From the NCBI GenBank assembly GCA_001941025.1, contig MSHE01000008.1, forward strand, positions 30,801-65,860: a DNA stretch of 35,060 bases. Reading direction: 5' to 3'. This stretch comes from Lachnospiraceae bacterium Zagget3. GTDB lineage: Bacteria > Bacillota_A > Clostridia > Lachnospirales > Lachnospiraceae. Below, piece after piece: positions 6,586 through 16,798 of this stretch. The notes below the pieces were generated by a model, which saw only the letters and a list, made by a program, of their open reading frames with translations, was not told where the DNA came from and searched no databases. The position numbers and the translations under genes are program-made. Numbering within the stretch: the stretch's first letter is position 1; the number at the start of each line of letters is the position of its first letter.

Positions 6586-9500
6586 ATGCATGAAAAAGTT
6601 TCAAACGATATGAACTTTGTCGAGCGGGAGCGGCGGATCGGCGCGTTCTGGGAAGAGAATGAGATCTTCCAAAAGAGCTTGAAAAACCGCGAAGGCTGCG
6701 AGGTCTATATGTTTTACGACGGACCGCCGACAGCCAACGGCAAGCCGCACATCGGCCATGTCTTAACCCGTGTGATCAAGGATATGATCCCGCGCTACCA
6801 GACGATGAAAGGCAAGCTGGTGCCGCGCAAAGCCGGCTGGGATACGCACGGCCTCCCGGTGGAACTGGAGGTGGAGCGCGCGCTCGGCCTGGACGGCAAG
6901 GACCAGATCGAAGCCTACGGCATCGAGCCGTTTGTGGAAAAGTGCAGGGAGTCGGTCTGGAAATACAAGGGCATGTGGGAGGACTTTTCCAAAAAGGTCG
7001 GCTTTTGGGCGGACATGGAGGACCCCTACATCACATATGAGGACGACTACATCGAATCCGAGTGGTGGGCCTTAAACCGGATCTGGGAAAAGGGCCTTTT
7101 GTATAAGGGATTTAAGGTCGTTCCCTATTGTCCGCGCTGCGGTACCCCGCTTTCCACGGCGGAGGTGTCCGAGGGATACCGGACCGTGAAGGAACGCTCC
7201 GCGATCGTGCGCTTCCGTGCAAAAGACGAGGACGCGTACTTTCTCGCGTGGACGACGACACCGTGGACACTGCCGAGCAATCTGGCACTGTGTGTCAATC
7301 CGGAGGAGACCTATGTAAAAGTAAAGGCGGCGGACGGCTACACCTATTATATGGCGCAGGCCCTTCTGGATCCCGTGCTCGGCCGGCTTGCGGAGCAGAA
7401 GCCCGGAGACGGCGCGGACGCGCAGGACGGCCCGGATGACCGGACCGGAGACAAGCCGTACGAGATCCTCGCGACCATGAAAGGGCGCGAGCTCGAGCAT
7501 CGGGAATACGACCCCCTCTTCGCGTGCACGGAAGAATCGGCCGCGCTGCAGGGGAAACAAGCGTTTTTTATCACCTGCGACGACTATGTCACGATGGGGG
7601 ACGGCACCGGGATCGTCCACATCGCGCCGGCGTTCGGTGAGGATGATGCCCGCGTGGGACGCGAGTACGGCCTTCCGTTTGTGCAGCTTGTGGACAGCCG
7701 GGGCGACCTGACGGAGGAGACCCCCTGGGCCGGCCTGTTCGTCAAGGACGCGGATCCGAAGATCCTCGCCGATCTGGAGAGCGAAGGAAAGCTTTTTGCC
7801 GCGCCGAAGTTCGAGCATGAATATCCGCATTGCTGGCGTTGTGACACCCCGCTTATCTACTATGCGCGGGAGTCGTGGTATATCAAAGAGACCGCGGCGC
7901 GAGAGGAACTGCTCGCGAACAACGACACCGTCAATTGGATCCCCGAGTCGATCGGGAAGGGACGTTTCGGCAACTGGCTGGAAAATATCCAGGATTGGGC
8001 GATTTCCCGCAACCGCTACTGGGGGACGCCGCTCAACATCTGGGAGTGCGTGTGCGGCCATAAGGAATCAATCGCGAGCCGCGCCGAACTGGCGGAAAAA
8101 AGCGGCGATCCGGAAGCGGCGCATGTGGAACTGCACCGCCCGTATATCGACGCCGTGACGATCCCCTGCCCGTGCTGCGGAAAGGAAATGCGCCGCGTGC
8201 CGGAGGTCATCGACTGCTGGTTTGATTCCGGCGCGATGCCGTTCGCGCAGCACCATTACCCGTTTGAAAATGAGGAGCTGTTTGCGGAACAGTTCCCGGC
8301 GCAGTTCATCTCCGAGGCCGTGGATCAGACACGGGGATGGTTCCATTCGCTGATGGCGGAGGGAACCCTGTTGTTTGACCGCTCCCCCTATGAGAATGTG
8401 ATCGTCCTCGGCCATGTGCAGGACGAGAACGGACAGAAGATGAGCAAGTCGAAAGGCAATGCCGTGGATCCGTTTGAGGCGCTCGATCAATACGGCGCGG
8501 ACGCGATCCGCTGGTATTTTTACATCAACTCGGCTCCCTGGCTGCCGAACCGGTTTCACGGAAAGGCCGTCATCGAAGGGCAGCGCAAGTTTATGGGGAC
8601 GCTCTGGAACACTTACGCGTTCTATGTGCTTTACGCGAACATCGACGAGTTTGACGCGACAAAATACACATTGGAATATGACAAACTCTCCGTTATGGAC
8701 CGATGGCTCTTATCCCGGCTGCATTCCACGATCCGGGCGACGGACGACCATCTGGGCAGTTATCGGATCACGGAGGCGGCGCGCGCGCTGCAGTCCTTTG
8801 TGGACGACATGAGCAACTGGTATGTGCGCCGGGGGCGGGAGCGCTACTGGGCAAAAGGCATGGAACAGGACAAGGTGAATGCCTACATGACGCTTTACAC
8901 CGCGCTGGTCGCGATCGCGAAGGCGGCGGCGCCGATGATCCCGTTTATGACGGAGGACATTTACCGCAACCTGGTGTGCGCCCTCGACCCGGCCGCGCCG
9001 GAGAGCGTCCATCTGTGTGATTATCCGGAGGCGCGGGAAGAGTGGATCGACCCGGAACTCGAGGCGCGGATGGCAGAGGTTCTGCAGATCGTCGTGCTCG
9101 GCCGGGCGGCACGCAACACCTCCGGCATCAAAAACCGTCAGCCGGTCGCGCAGATGCTGGTCGCGGCGCCGGGTGAACTGCCGGAATACTTTACCGCGAT
9201 CATCGCGGACGAACTGAATGTGAAGCGCGTGACGTTTACGGATGAGGTCGGCGGCTACGCGGACTACGAGTTCAAGCCGAATCTTCCCACCGTCGGCCCT
9301 AAGTACGGCAAACAACTGGGGCAGATCAAAGCGCGGCTGGCCGCCATCGACGGGCCCGCGGCCTATGACGAGCTGTCCCGGACGAAAGAACTCCGGTTGA
9401 CAGTGGACGAAGAAGAGATTATTCTGACGGAGGAGGACCTGCTTGTCTCCGTGACACAGCAGGAGGGCTTTGCCGTGGAGTCCGAAGGCGACATTACGGT

Positions 9501-9789
9501 GGTGCTTGACATACGCCTTTCACCGGAACTTCTGGAGGAAGGACTCATCCGCGAGACCGTGAGCAAACTGCAGACCATGCGCCGGGAGGCCGGCTTTGAG
9601 GTGACGGATCGGATCACGGTCGGCTTCGAGGCAGACGAAGAGTTTTGTGAGGTGTTCCTCGCGCACGCGGAGGAGATCAAAAAGGATGTTTTGGCGACCG
9701 GCCTTTGCCGCGGGGAGCTGTCCGGATATCGGAAAGAGTGGAAGATCAATGGCCACGAAGTGGCGTTAGGAGTGGAAAAAAATGAGTGA
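6586..9789 (+). CDS. ileS: Isoleucyl-tRNA synthetase (long, eukaryote-like type)
   Basis: This class I synthetase charges tRNA-Ile. The HIGH motif is intact (H55-I-G-H58, in GPPTANGKPHIGH) and KMSKS lies at 618-622. Between them is the CP1 editing domain, including the WTTTPWTLPSN segment; a tRNA-binding domain follows. The 1067-residue length and the YDGPPTANGKPHIGHVL context fit the longer, eukaryote-like IleRS group (type 2), whose members are often less sensitive to mupirocin; resistance here is inference. The ATG at 6586 has GAGGAAA about 10 nt upstream and matches the usual N-terminus (NFVERE). Its stop overlaps the glgP start by 8 nt. A variable linker at about 267-285 is rich in Asp and Gly. 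Confidence 0.96.
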   Translation: MHEKVSNDMNFVERERRIGAFWEENEIFQKSLKNREGCEVYMFYDGPPTANGKPHIGHVLTRVIKDMIPRYQTMKGKLVPRKAGWDTHGLPVELEVERALGLDGKDQIEAYGIEPFVEKCRESVWKYKGMWEDFSKKVGFWADMEDPYITYEDDYIESEWWALNRIWEKGLLYKGFKVVPYCPRCGTPLSTAEVSEGYRTVKERSAIVRFRAKDEDAYFLAWTTTPWTLPSNLALCVNPEETYVKVKAADGYTYYMAQALLDPVLGRLAEQKPGDGADAQDGPDDRTGDKPYEILATMKGRELEHREYDPLFACTEESAALQGKQAFFITCDDYVTMGDGTGIVHIAPAFGEDDARVGREYGLPFVQLVDSRGDLTEETPWAGLFVKDADPKILADLESEGKLFAAPKFEHEYPHCWRCDTPLIYYARESWYIKETAAREELLANNDTVNWIPESIGKGRFGNWLENIQDWAISRNRYWGTPLNIWECVCGHKESIASRAELAEKSGDPEAAHVELHRPYIDAVTIPCPCCGKEMRRVPEVIDCWFDSGAMPFAQHHYPFENEELFAEQFPAQFISEAVDQTRGWFHSLMAEGTLLFDRSPYENVIVLGHVQDENGQKMSKSKGNAVDPFEALDQYGADAIRWYFYINSAPWLPNRFHGKAVIEGQRKFMGTLWNTYAFYVLYANIDEFDATKYTLEYDKLSVMDRWLLSRLHSTIRATDDHLGSYRITEAARALQSFVDDMSNWYVRRGRERYWAKGMEQDKVNAYMTLYTALVAIAKAAAPMIPFMTEDIYRNLVCALDPAAPESVHLCDYPEAREEWIDPELEARMAEVLQIVVLGRAARNTSGIKNRQPVAQMLVAAPGELPEYFTAIIADELNVKRVTFTDEVGGYADYEFKPNLPTVGPKYGKQLGQIKARLAAIDGPAAYDELSRTKELRLTVDEEEIILTEEDLLVSVTQQEGFAVESEGDITVVLDIRLSPELLEEGLIRETVSKLQTMRREAGFEVTDRITVGFEADEEFCEVFLAHAEEIKKDVLATGLCRGELSGYRKEWKINGHEVALGVEKNE

Positions 9790-12274
9790 TTTTGAAAACA
9801 TCTTATTTGACAAAGAGCGTTTCAAAGAGAAAGTCAGGGACAATGTCCGGGGCATGTACCGGAAAAAGATATCCGAGGCAACGGATCAGGAAGTCTTTCA
9901 GGCCGTCTCCTACACCGTGAAAGACGTGATCATCGACCACTGGCTCGCGTCGCAGCAGACATATGATGAAAAGGATCCGAAAACGGTCTTTTACATGTCC
10001 ATGGAATTTTTGATGGGGCGCGCGCTGGGCAATAACCTGATCAATCTGTCCGCCTACGGGCAGGTGAAAGAGGCGCTGGATGAGCTCGGCTTTTCCTTAA
10101 ACGTGATCGAGGACCAGGAGCCGGATCCGGCACTCGGCAACGGGGGCCTGGGACGTCTGGCAGCCTGTTTTATGGACTCCCTCGCTACGCTGGGATACGC
10201 GGCATACGGCTGCGGCATCCGGTATCTGTACGGCATGTTCAAACAGAAGATCACGGATGGCGGGCAGGTAGAGCGGCCGGACTATTGGTTGAAAGACGGC
10301 TATCCGTTTGAACTGCGCCGGCCCGAGCATTCGTTTATCGTGAAGTTTGGCGGATATGTCCGGAGCGAGCCGCTCGAGAACGGCAGGACAAAGTTTATTC
10401 ACGAGGATTATCAGGCGGTCCGTGCCGTTTCCTACGACATGCCGATCGTCGGCTACAACAACAACGTCGTCAATACGCTGATGATGTGGGACGCGGAGGC
10501 CATGGACGAATTTGAGCTGGATTCGTTCGACAAGGGGGATTATCACAAGGCCGTGGAGGCGGAGAATCTGGCCCGCACGCTCGTGGATGTCCTCTATCCG
10601 AACGACAATCACATTCAGGGCAAGGAGCTGCGGCTGCGGCAGCAGTATTTCTTCGTGTCCGCCTCCGTGCAGCGCGCGGTGGCCCGCTACATGAGACATC
10701 ACCCGGATATCAACAGGCTGCATGAGAAAGTCGTGTTCCAGATGAACGATACGCACCCGACCGTCGCGACGGCAGAGCTGATGCGGATCCTCATGGACGA
10801 ACAGGGACTCGGCTGGGACGAGGCATGGAATATCGTGACAAAATGCTGCGCCTATACGAACCACACCATCATGGCGGAGGCGTCGGAGAAGTGGCCGATC
10901 GAGATCTTCTCCCGCCTGCTCCCGCGGATCTATCAGATCGTGGAGGAGATCAACCGCCGGCTGCTGGATCAGATCGAGGAGAAGTTCCCGGGCGATCAGG
11001 AACGGAAAGAGCGGATGGCCATCGTTCACGACGGGCAGATCCGCATGGCCTATCTGGCCATCACGGTCGGCTTCTCGGTCAACGGAGTGGCGCGTCTGCA
11101 CACGGAAATTCTGAAAAAAAGAGAGCTGAAGGATTTCTATGAGCTGTATCCGGAGAAATTCAACAACAAGACGAACGGCATCACGCAGCGCCGGTTCCTT
11201 TGCCACGCCAATCCGCTGCTGGCGGAATGGGTAACGGATAAGATCGGAGCCGACTGGGTGACGGACCTCTACCAGACGAAACGCCTGTCCGTCTATCTGG
11301 ATGATCCGAAGGCGCAGCAGGAGTTCATGAACATCAAGTATAAAAACAAAGTGCGTCTCGCGCACTATATCCTGGAGAACAATGGGATCGAAGTCGATCC
11401 GCGCTCCATTTTCGACGTGCAGGCAAAACGGCTGCACGAATACAAGCGGCAGCTGATGAACATCCTGCACATCATGTATCTGTACAATCAGATCAAAGAA
11501 CATCCGGATATGGATTTTTATCCGCGCACCTTTATCTTTGGCGCCAAGGCGGCGGCGGGTTACGAGACCGCGAAGATGACGATCAAGCTCATCAATGCCG
11601 TGGCGGATGTGATCAATCATGACAGGAGCATTGACGGCAAGATCAAGGTCGTCTTTATCGAGGATTACAAGGTGTCCAACGCGGAGATCATCTTCGCGGC
11701 GGCCGATGTCTCCGAACAGATCTCGACGGCCAGCAAGGAGGCTTCCGGCACGGGCAACATGAAGTTTATGTTGAACGGCGCGGTCACGATCGGCACGATG
11801 GACGGCGCGAATGTGGAGATGGCGGAGGAAGTCGGGAAAGAGAATATGTTTATCTTCGGCATGAGTGCCGACGAGGTCATCGAGCACGAACGCGTCCGGG
11901 ACTACAATCCGATGGACATCTTCAACAGCGATCAGGATATCCGGCAGGTGCTGATGCAGCTGATCAACGGACAGTATTCTCCGGATCATACGGAACGCTT
12001 CCGCAGATTGTACAACTCGCTTTTAAATACGGAGAACTCGCAGTTCGCGGACACGTACTTCTGCCTCAAGGACTTCCGCTCGTACGCGGAGGCGCAGAAG
12101 CGCGTGGAGGAAGCGTATCGGGACGAGGCCCGCTGGGCGAAACTGGCCATGATGCAGGTCGCCTGCGTGGGCAAATTTTCTTCCGACCGTACGATTCAGG
12201 AATATGTGGATGATATCTGGCACTTAGACCCGGTCACGGTGGAACTGCAGGAAGAGGAAAAAGAGACAGAGTAA
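9782..12274 (+). CDS. glgP: Glycogen/maltodextrin phosphorylase
   Basis: This PLP enzyme releases glucose-1-phosphate from the non-reducing ends of glycogen or maltodextrin. The 830-residue length is normal. The PLP-binding lysine is K661 in EASGTGNMKFMLNG; GNGGLGRLAACFMDS, KTNGITQRRF and QAKRLHEYKRQ are hallmark segments. ATG 9782 lies inside the end of ileS with AGGAG about 10 nt upstream, so it depends on the ileS transcript. Pairing a tRNA synthetase with glycogen breakdown has no obvious functional logic. The gene ends 7 nt before the convergent CPBP gene with no convincing terminator; only a 4-5 bp hairpin followed by TTTT is seen near 12286-12302. Confidence 0.96.
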   Translation: MSDFENILFDKERFKEKVRDNVRGMYRKKISEATDQEVFQAVSYTVKDVIIDHWLASQQTYDEKDPKTVFYMSMEFLMGRALGNNLINLSAYGQVKEALDELGFSLNVIEDQEPDPALGNGGLGRLAACFMDSLATLGYAAYGCGIRYLYGMFKQKITDGGQVERPDYWLKDGYPFELRRPEHSFIVKFGGYVRSEPLENGRTKFIHEDYQAVRAVSYDMPIVGYNNNVVNTLMMWDAEAMDEFELDSFDKGDYHKAVEAENLARTLVDVLYPNDNHIQGKELRLRQQYFFVSASVQRAVARYMRHHPDINRLHEKVVFQMNDTHPTVATAELMRILMDEQGLGWDEAWNIVTKCCAYTNHTIMAEASEKWPIEIFSRLLPRIYQIVEEINRRLLDQIEEKFPGDQERKERMAIVHDGQIRMAYLAITVGFSVNGVARLHTEILKKRELKDFYELYPEKFNNKTNGITQRRFLCHANPLLAEWVTDKIGADWVTDLYQTKRLSVYLDDPKAQQEFMNIKYKNKVRLAHYILENNGIEVDPRSIFDVQAKRLHEYKRQLMNILHIMYLYNQIKEHPDMDFYPRTFIFGAKAAAGYETAKMTIKLINAVADVINHDRSIDGKIKVVFIEDYKVSNAEIIFAAADVSEQISTASKEASGTGNMKFMLNGAVTIGTMDGANVEMAEEVGKENMFIFGMSADEVIEHERVRDYNPMDIFNSDQDIRQVLMQLINGQYSPDHTERFRRLYNSLLNTENSQFADTYFCLKDFRSYAEAQKRVEEAYRDEARWAKLAMMQVACVGKFSSDRTIQEYVDDIWHLDPVTVELQEEEKETE

Positions 12275-12281
12275 AAAAGGA

Positions 12282-13157
12282 TCAGTCGGACCGCCGGTCT
12301 CTTTTGCGTGGCGAATTTTCATCAGCCGGGGTAAAGTCTGTGTAGAACAGCCACACGGCGAAGATGGTGAGGGCCACACCGCAAAGGATCGCGATCGGGT
12401 AGCTGAGCTCGAGCGTGATCCCGATGAGTCCGGAAAAGAACATACCGATAAAGTTGAACACAATGTGGACGGGGATGGAGTATCGGATGCCCCGTCCTCT
12501 GTGCGCCACGAAGCCGAGGAACAGGCCGATCACGAACGCGTAGAGCCCCTGCATGAAGTTGCCGTGATAGAGGCCGAACAGCAGAGCCTGCCAGATATTG
12601 GCGATCCAGAACGGCAGCGCATAGCGCGCGTAGCGCATGATGAGACCGCGGAAGATCAGCTCTTCCGCGATCGGCGCCAGCACAACGGAGTATACGATCA
12701 GCAGAATGGACGGATTCTGATAGCCGGCATCGGTCATCAGGGCATTGTAGGCATCCATCCACACCGGCTGCAGGTTTGCCGCTGTGTTCACCACAAAATC
12801 CGCTACATAATACAGGCCGATCGACAGAAAGATGATCGCGACGATCGTATGAAAGGAGAACCCGCGCACTACGTCGGTTCTTTTTTTGTCCCGAAAAGGC
12901 ACGAGGAAGCTGTGCCGGTACCAGAGCCAGAAGATCAGGATGCACAGCGCCCCGTAGAGCACATCGAAATAAGGGGACGGGATGGCTTCGCCGTAACTGC
13001 CGAGAAGCGTGTTGTAGAACGCGTTTCCTATGCCCGCCGCGCCGCCTCCGGCCTGAATGACATCGATCAGGTTCGTGACGAGACAGAGAACAAACTGCAG
13101 CACGATCACGAGCAGGAACGGGAGGATACTTTTGAAAAAATTCGCGACCTTGTTCAT
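12282..13157 (-). CDS. CPBP-family intramembrane metalloprotease
   Basis: This 291-residue membrane protein has the three CPBP (Abi/Rce1-like) motifs: EELIFRG (EExxxR), FGLYHGN (FxxxH) and HIVFN (HxxxN/B). These place the catalytic Glu and His residues inside the membrane. Several hydrophobic segments surround them, beginning near the N-terminus (FLLVIVLQFVLCLVT). Family members process lipoproteins, prenylated proteins or bacteriocin-related substrates; the substrate here is unknown. ATG 13157 has AAGGG 7 nt upstream; an in-frame TTG 6 nt earlier is less likely. It is divergent from dnaE, shares its AT-rich promoter region, and the C-terminus is short and basic. Confidence 0.88.
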   Translation of the reverse strand: MNKVANFFKSILPFLLVIVLQFVLCLVTNLIDVIQAGGGAAGIGNAFYNTLLGSYGEAIPSPYFDVLYGALCILIFWLWYRHSFLVPFRDKKRTDVVRGFSFHTIVAIIFLSIGLYYVADFVVNTAANLQPVWMDAYNALMTDAGYQNPSILLIVYSVVLAPIAEELIFRGLIMRYARYALPFWIANIWQALLFGLYHGNFMQGLYAFVIGLFLGFVAHRGRGIRYSIPVHIVFNFIGMFFSGLIGITLELSYPIAILCGVALTIFAVWLFYTDFTPADENSPRKRDRRSD

Positions 13158-13177
13158 ATACAAACCCTTTTTTTATA

Positions 13178-13186
13178 TGGTATAAT
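13178..13186 (+). promoter_or_regulatory. Extended -10 promoter element for dnaE
   Basis: TGGTATAAT is a perfect extended -10 (TGn-TATAAT) 39 nt before the dnaE start. No good -35 is visible, as expected for extended -10 promoters. The opposite strand reads TATTAT at the same place and may serve the CPBP gene. Confidence 0.6.
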
Positions 13187-13224
13187 AATCATAATATCAT
13201 ACCAAACAGGTGAGGTAAAGAAAG

Positions 13225-16200
13225 GTGTCTTTCGCGCATTTGCACGTCCACACGGAGTACAGTCTGCTGGACGGATCCAACAAGATAACCGAATATGTCG
13301 ACCGGGTAAAAGAACTCGGCATGGACGCGGCGGCGATCACGGATCACGGCGTGATGTACGGCGTGATCGATTTCTACCGCGCGGCGAAAAAGGCGGGAAT
13401 CCGCCCGATCCTCGGCTGCGAAGTCTATGTGGCACCGGGTTCCCGGTTTGACCGGGAGGCGGTCCGCGGCGACGACCGCTACTACCACCTTGTCCTTCTG
13501 GCGGAGAATGACGTGGGCTACGCGAATCTGATGAAACTTGTCTCAAAGGGATTTGTGGACGGGTATTACTATAAGCCCCGCGTGGATATGGAGATCCTCC
13601 GGGAGTATCACGAAGGACTCATCGCGCTCTCGGCCTGTCTGGCCGGGGAGATCCCGAAATATCTGCTGCGCGGCATGTACGATGAGGCAAAAGAGGCTGC
13701 GCTGCGCCTTTCGGACTGCTTCGGGAAGGACAATTTCTTCCTGGAGATGCAGGATCATGGCATGGAAGAGCAGCAGCTCGTCAACGAACAGCTCGTGCGC
13801 CTTTCCGAAGAGACCGGCATCGGCCTCGTGGCCACAAATGATGTGCACTACACGTACGAACAGGACGCCGAGCCGCATGATATCCTGTTATGCCTGCAGA
13901 CGGGAAAGAAGCTTTCCGATGAGGACCGGATGCGCTACGAGGGCGGGCAGTACTACGTCAAATCCGAAGAGGAGATGCGCGCGCTGTTCTCCTACGCGCC
14001 GGAAGCGCTGGAAAACACGCAGCGGATCGCGGACCGCTGCGATGTGAATATTGAGTTCGGGGTGACAAAACTGCCGCGGTTTGACGTGCCGGAGGGCTAT
14101 ACTTCTCTGGAATACCTGACCGCGCTTTGCCGCGAGGGGCTGCGCCGCCGTTATACCGAAGAGCAGATCCCGCAGATGGAAGAGCGGCTGGAGTACGAGC
14201 TTTCCGTCATCGAGCGGATGGGGTACGTGGACTACTTTCTCATCGTGTGGGACTTTATCCGTTTTGCCAGAGAGGCCGGGATCGCGGTCGGTCCGGGGCG
14301 CGGCAGCGCGGCGGGAAGCCTCGTGGCCTATACGCTTGACATCACGCAGCTCGACCCGATCCGATACGGTCTGCTGTTTGAGCGGTTCTTAAATCCGGAG
14401 CGTGTGTCCATGCCGGATATTGATATTGACTTTTGCTATGAGCGGCGGCAGGAAGTGATTGATTACGTCACACAGAAATACGGGGAAGACCGGGTGGCGC
14501 AGATCGTCACGTTCGGCACGCTGGCGGCCCGCAACGTGATCCGGGACGTTGGCCGGGTCATGGATCTGCCGTATGCCACGTGTGACAAGATCGCGAAGAT
14601 GATCCCGATGGAACTGGGGATCACGATCGATAAAGCCCTGACGATGAATCCGGAGCTGCGCGGACTGCAGCAGGCGGACGAGCAGGTGGGAAAACTCATC
14701 GACATGGCAAAACGCCTCGAGGGGCTGCCGAGGCACACCTCGATCCATGCGGCCGGGGTTGTGATCAGTCAGAAGCCCGTGGACGAGTATGTTCCGCTCG
14801 CGCGCGGATCCGACGGGTCCATCACGACGCAGTTTCCGATGACGACGCTCGAAGAGCTCGGCCTCTTAAAGATGGATTTTCTGGGTCTGCGTACCCTGAC
14901 GGTTATCCGGGACGCGGTGGAAAACGCGCGGATGAGTCAGGGCGTCGACATCGACATCGACCACATCGACTACGACGACCAGGCGGTCTTCGCCTCCCTT
15001 GCCACCGGCAAAACCGACGGCGTGTTTCAGCTGGAGGGCGCGGGGATGAAGAGCTTTATGAAGGAGTTAAAGCCGCAGAGCTTAGAAGACCTGATCGCGG
15101 GGATCTCGCTGTACCGGCCGGGCCCGATGGACTTTATCCCGGATTACATCCGTGGGAAGGAACATCCGGAGACGGTGGTCTATGACTGCCCGCAGCTGGA
15201 GCCGATCCTGGCGCCCACGTACGGCTGTATCGTCTATCAGGAGCAGGTGATGCAGATCGTGCGGAACCTGGCGGGTTATACACTCGGGCGAAGCGATCTG
15301 GTCCGCCGCGCCATGTCGAAGAAGAAGGCAGACGTCATGGCAAAGGAGCGTCAAAACTTTGTCTACGGCAATGAAGAAGAGGGCGTCCCCGGCTGTGTCG
15401 CGAACGGGATCGCGGAGGATGTCGCGAACAAGATCTTTGATGAGATGACCAGCTTTGCCCAGTACGCCTTTAACAAATCGCACGCGGCCGCGTACGCGGT
15501 CGTATCCTACCAGACCGCCTGGTTAAAATATTATTATCCGGTGGAGTTCATGGCGGCGCTCATGACATCCGTCATCGACAAAGCAGCCAAAGTCTCCGAA
15601 TACATTCAGGTCTGCCGGCAGATGGGGATCCGGGTGCTGCCGCCGGACATCAACGAGGGACTGGTTTCCTTTTCCGTGTCCGACGGGGCGATCCGGTACG
15701 CGCTCGCCGCCATCAAAGGGGTGGGGCGGCCGCTCATCGACTCCCTGATCACGGAGCGGACAAAAAACGGCCGGTTTCGCTCGCTTGAGGACTTTATCGA
15801 GCGCATGGTGCCGCACGGCATCAACAGCCGCGCGATCGAAAACATGATCAAGGCGGGGGCGCTGGATGGCCTGGGCGGCAGCCGACGGCAGTTTATGATG
15901 GGAAACAAGGCGATCCTGGATTCGGTCAACCGGAAGCGCAAGAGCTCCATGGATGGGCAGATGTCCCTGTTTGACCTGGCACCGGAGGAGGAAAAGGAAC
16001 GCTTTGAGATCCGGCTGCCCGAGGTGGAGGAATATGCGGAGGAAGACCTGCTGGCAATGGAGAAGGAGGTGCTCGGCATCTACTTAAGCGGGCATCCGCT
16101 CACCGCGTATGAGGAGCGCTGGCGCGCAAATATCACAAACACGACGGCGGATTTTATCCGGGATGAGGAGACCGGGGAGGTGGCCGCCACCGACGGGGCA

Positions 16201-16698
16201 CCGGTCACGGTCGGCGGCATGATCGCCGGCAGGACGGTCAAGTATACCAAGAACAATCAGGCCATGGCTTTTCTTACGATCGAGGATCTGTACGGCACGG
16301 TGGAGGTCATCGTGTTTCCGAAAGATTACGAGCGCTACGGTTCCCTGATGGAGGACGATGCCAAGGTGTTTGTCACGGGGCGGGTTTCCCTGGAGGATGA
16401 GAAGGACGGCAAGGTGATCTGTGAGCGGATGGCCGCGTTTGACGAGGGCAGGCGGGAAGTATGGATCCGCTTTCCGGACAAAGCGGCCTATGAGGCTCGT
16501 CAGGAGGAGCTCCCGGATCTGCTTCGCGATTCCGCCGGGTCGGACGCGGTCATCGTCTATCTGGATGAGGAACGCGCCGCGAAAAATCTGGGCTTCGCCT
16601 GTACCGTCGCGGCCGATGAGGCGCTGTGCGCCCGCCTCGGCGAGGCCTTCGGAGAGGAAAATGTGAAGCTGGTCGAAAAACCGATCGCGCCGCGGTAA
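13225..16698 (+). CDS. dnaE: DNA polymerase III alpha subunit, DnaE type
   Basis: This is the replicative C-family polymerase of 1157 residues. The N-terminal PHP domain starts at once (HLHVHTEYSLLDG). The catalytic acidic triad region MPDIDIDF is at 396-403 (D398, D400, D402), preceded by GPGRGSAAGSLVAY. The beta-clamp/OB region includes VGGMIAGRTVKYTKNNQ (about 995) with the usual OB-fold strands. There is no 3'-5' exonuclease insertion, so this is DnaE and not PolC; in Firmicutes DnaE works with PolC on the lagging strand. The start is GTG 13225 with GAGGT 8 nt upstream. It heads a cluster with phosphofructokinase downstream, a linkage known from Firmicutes. Confidence 0.97.
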   Translation: MSFAHLHVHTEYSLLDGSNKITEYVDRVKELGMDAAAITDHGVMYGVIDFYRAAKKAGIRPILGCEVYVAPGSRFDREAVRGDDRYYHLVLLAENDVGYANLMKLVSKGFVDGYYYKPRVDMEILREYHEGLIALSACLAGEIPKYLLRGMYDEAKEAALRLSDCFGKDNFFLEMQDHGMEEQQLVNEQLVRLSEETGIGLVATNDVHYTYEQDAEPHDILLCLQTGKKLSDEDRMRYEGGQYYVKSEEEMRALFSYAPEALENTQRIADRCDVNIEFGVTKLPRFDVPEGYTSLEYLTALCREGLRRRYTEEQIPQMEERLEYELSVIERMGYVDYFLIVWDFIRFAREAGIAVGPGRGSAAGSLVAYTLDITQLDPIRYGLLFERFLNPERVSMPDIDIDFCYERRQEVIDYVTQKYGEDRVAQIVTFGTLAARNVIRDVGRVMDLPYATCDKIAKMIPMELGITIDKALTMNPELRGLQQADEQVGKLIDMAKRLEGLPRHTSIHAAGVVISQKPVDEYVPLARGSDGSITTQFPMTTLEELGLLKMDFLGLRTLTVIRDAVENARMSQGVDIDIDHIDYDDQAVFASLATGKTDGVFQLEGAGMKSFMKELKPQSLEDLIAGISLYRPGPMDFIPDYIRGKEHPETVVYDCPQLEPILAPTYGCIVYQEQVMQIVRNLAGYTLGRSDLVRRAMSKKKADVMAKERQNFVYGNEEEGVPGCVANGIAEDVANKIFDEMTSFAQYAFNKSHAAAYAVVSYQTAWLKYYYPVEFMAALMTSVIDKAAKVSEYIQVCRQMGIRVLPPDINEGLVSFSVSDGAIRYALAAIKGVGRPLIDSLITERTKNGRFRSLEDFIERMVPHGINSRAIENMIKAGALDGLGGSRRQFMMGNKAILDSVNRKRKSSMDGQMSLFDLAPEEEKERFEIRLPEVEEYAEEDLLAMEKEVLGIYLSGHPLTAYEERWRANITNTTADFIRDEETGEVAATDGAPVTVGGMIAGRTVKYTKNNQAMAFLTIEDLYGTVEVIVFPKDYERYGSLMEDDAKVFVTGRVSLEDEKDGKVICERMAAFDEGRREVWIRFPDKAAYEARQEELPDLLRDSAGSDAVIVYLDEERAAKNLGFACTVAADEALCARLGEAFGEENVKLVEKPIAPR

Positions 16699-16726
16699 AA
16701 GATTGCGGATTCCTGCCCTGTATTCC

Positions 16727-16756
16727 TTGACGAAGCGGCGCAATTGGAGGTATCAT
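16727..16756 (+). promoter_or_regulatory. Candidate promoter before the PPi-type phosphofructokinase
   Basis: TTGACG (16727-16732) and TATCAT (16751-16756) are 18 nt apart in the 100-nt gap after dnaE, giving a leader of about 35 nt with AAAGGAG before the ATG. Expression of the glycolytic genes could thus be separate from dnaE. Confidence 0.5.
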
Positions 16757-16798
16757 TAAAGATGGGCATTGTAAGGAGGGAAAGAAAGGAGCATTCGT

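Noticed and set aside
10097..11989. 630-residue minus-strand open frame
   Set aside because: Antisense shadow of glgP; composition is typical of the reverse frame of a GC-rich gene and no motif is seen.
12286..12302. Strong terminator between glgP and the CPBP gene
   Set aside because: The stem has only 4-5 bp and overlaps CPBP codons; support is too weak to list as a feature.
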